A stretch of DNA of 35,835 nt from NCBI RefSeq assembly GCF_006152115.1, contig NZ_VDFU01000022.1, positions 1 to 35,835 on the forward strand. Reading direction: 5' to 3'. The translations under genes and the position numbers were made by a program. Source of the stretch: Rubellimicrobium rubrum. GTDB taxonomy: Bacteria > Pseudomonadota > Alphaproteobacteria > Rhodobacterales > Rhodobacteraceae. Of the stretch, positions 34,518-35,835 are shown in pieces; the stretch's first letter is position 1, and each line of letters opens with the position of its first letter. A model generated the notes under the pieces. The model was not told where the DNA came from and ran no database searches. It saw only the letters and a list, made by a program, of their open reading frames with translations.

Positions 34518-35807
34518 TCAACGGATCGCCATCTGCGTGGGATCGAAGGTCATCTCGACCATTCGCCATTGCTCGTACTTCTCTGCCGGGAGCGGGAAGC
34601 CGTCGCCTTGGCACCGCAGGATCGCGCGGCGGGCGGACTCGTAGGCGCTGTTCGCGGCCTCGCCGCTGTCGGCATTGTGGGTCAGGAGTTCCACATCCCC
34701 GGCCACCCGGCCATCACGGCTAAGCTGGAACGCGACCGTCACCGACACGCGACCCGCCTGGCTGCCCGGATCCACCACCCAGCACTGCTGGACGGCCACG
34801 CGGAACGCGTCCTGCTCCGCACCGGTCATCGGCGGACCGGGGTCGGCCTCGGCCGCCTCCCCCGCGCCGGAATCGGCCAGCGCGGCTGCAAGGGCGTCGT
34901 CCACGGACGCGGTATCGGCAGAGGCCTCCTCCACGGGTTCGGCTTCCTCGGCCTCGGCCACAACCTCTTCCTCAACAGCCTCTTCGGTCGGCTCGGCCTC
35001 GGCCACCTCTTCCGCAGGCTCCTCGCTTTCGGCCTCCTCGGCTTCGGCGGCCTCCTCGATAGGCTCGTCTTCTACCGGCTCGGCCGCAGCGACCTCGGAC
35101 TCCTCGGCTTCAGGCTCCTCGGCCTGCGGCGCCGGGCGGCTTGGGCGTGGGCGCGGACGGGATGCGACCTCGACGGCCCCGGAGGGCTCCTCGGCTTCGG
35201 TGACGATCTCGGTGGTCGCCTCCTCAGGGGCGGCTTCGTCCTGAGGCTCCTCGACCGGTTCGGGCTCGGGCGCAGGTTCGGGCTCTGCGGCTTCCTCCAC
35301 CTCGGGCGCGACCTCGGCTTCGGGCGGGGGCGGTGGCGCGGCTTCGGGGGCGACGCGCGGCGCAGCCCGAGGCTTGGGACGCAGGGAGGCATCGAGCTGG
35401 GCCGAAGGCGGCGGAGCAGGCGGCTGCGGGGTGGGCTCAGGCTCGGGCGCGACCTCCTCGACCTCGGGGGGCGGAGGCGGCGCGGGTTCAGGCGGCGGCG
35501 CAGGTTCAGGCGCGGGCTCCGGCTCGGGAGCCGGTTCCGGCTCCGGTTCAGGCTGCGGCTCTGGCTCTGGCGGCTGGACCTCAGGACTGACCTCGGGCTC
35601 GGTGGCAGGCGGGGTCGGCTGTTCGGCAGGCTCTGTCGAGGGCGGCGGCGACGTGCGCGCCACAAGGGCCGCATATTCCGCCCCGGTCACGGCAGTGACG
35701 GGCGTCACCTCGAAGGGAAGGGGTTCGGAGTCGAGGCCCCAACCCATGAGGAGCCACAGCAGGAGGGCCGCGTGGCCTGTGGCTGAGATGTATGCCCCGG
35801 GGGTCAT
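34518..35807 (-). CDS. tolA: Tol system protein TolA (TonB/TolA-type)
   Basis: Inner-membrane protein that spans the periplasm and couples TolQR energy to Pal. The 429 aa have an N-terminal membrane helix ([20 protein letters not shown]), a very long Pro/Glu/Ala-rich middle (residues 50-330), and a globular C-terminal domain of about 95 residues with two cysteines (VAVQQCWVV and AILRCQGDG). The middle starts with Pro-Glu dipeptides and then becomes highly acidic, unlike the Lys/Ala-rich helical TolA of E. coli. The ATG at 35807 is 10 bases after a TGA that probably ends tolR. No other TolA-like start is visible. Confidence 0.9.
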   Translation of the reverse strand: MTPGAYISATGHAALLLWLLMGWGLDSEPLPFEVTPVTAVTGAEYAALVARTSPPPSTEPAEQPTPPATEPEVSPEVQPPEPEPQPEPEPEPAPEPEPAPEPAPPPEPAPPPPPEVEEVAPEPEPTPQPPAPPPSAQLDASLRPKPRAAPRVAPEAAPPPPPEAEVAPEVEEAAEPEPAPEPEPVEEPQDEAAPEEATTEIVTEAEEPSGAVEVASRPRPRPSRPAPQAEEPEAEESEVAAAEPVEDEPIEEAAEAEEAESEEPAEEVAEAEPTEEAVEEEVVAEAEEAEPVEEASADTASVDDALAAALADSGAGEAAEADPGPPMTGAEQDAFRVAVQQCWVVDPGSQAGRVSVTVAFQLSRDGRVAGDVELLTHNADSGEAANSAYESARRAILRCQGDGFPLPAEKYEQWRMVEMTFDPTQMAIR

Positions 35808-35817
35808 GGGTGTGGTC

Positions 35818-35835
35818 TCAGCCGTCGGCGGGGGC
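35818..35835 (-). CDS. End of an upstream gene, probably tolR
   Basis: Only the last five codons and a TGA (35820-35818) are inside the window, reading A-P-A-D-G-stop, 10 bases before the tolA start. The Tol operon normally has tolR here. The identification rests on gene order alone; the frame is too short to confirm. Confidence 0.3.
   Translation of the reverse strand, partial: APADG

Noticed and set aside
34569-35786. A 405-codon plus-strand frame rich in Leu, Arg and Gly opposite tolA
   Set aside because: It is the mirror of the low-complexity Pro/Glu spacer of tolA, not a separate gene.

Overview
The window is a gene-dense, GC-rich stretch of an alphaproteobacterial chromosome. It most resembles the Rhodobacteraceae/Paracoccaceae (Roseobacter-Rhodobacter group). 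I base this on codon and GC usage, the dprA-topA pair, a Tad pilus locus whose CpaD position holds an OmpA-type lipoprotein, the long tolA-tolB-pal-cpoB-tilS-ftsH run, and protein sequences that look like that family. I see no rRNA, tRNA, insertion sequence, phage gene or CRISPR array.

Layout, left to right. (1) 1-5904, plus strand: dprA (5' end cut by the window edge), topA, a two-subunit 3-oxoacid CoA-transferase, and a small GNAT acetyltransferase that overlaps the transferase. (2) 6106-7026, minus strand: a lytic transglycosylase. (3) 7027-7372: a divergent intergenic region. (4) 7373-19477, plus strand: a Tad/Flp pilus locus with two Flp pilins, cpaB, the cpaC secretin, an OmpA-like lipoprotein, cpaE, cpaF, tadB, tadC, two TPR lipoproteins, the prepilin peptidase cpaA, and a conserved AAA ATPase of unknown role. 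(5) 19536-22669, plus strand: an Lhr-like helicase and the PdeM nuclease, half of the 'ligase-associated' DNA-damage cassette. (6) 22670-23583, plus strand: an ArsR regulator coupled to an SRPBCC/AHSA1 protein, with a dyad in the promoter. (7) 23646-26621, minus strand: fhs, a chorismate mutase and folD, a C1-folate operon. (8) 26748-35835, minus strand: a MOSC protein, then the Tol-Pal run transcribed right to left (tolR end?, tolA, tolB, pal, cpoB, tilS, ftsH, tam).

How the genes work together. CpaA should process the Flp prepilins, CpaF powers assembly through the TadB/TadC inner-membrane platform, CpaE places the machine, and CpaB/CpaC plus the TPR and OmpA lipoproteins make the envelope channel. 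TolA, TolB, Pal and CpoB maintain the outer membrane at division. Fhs and FolD interconvert formate-level C1 units on tetrahydrofolate.

Most of the window is recognisable core genome. The least explained parts are in the Tad block: the linked AAA ATPase, a CpaE with both Walker A lysines missing, pilins with Asp-Trp in place of the usual Glu-Tyr, and the OmpA protein in the CpaD slot. I found no clear sign of a wholly new system; these are the best leads.
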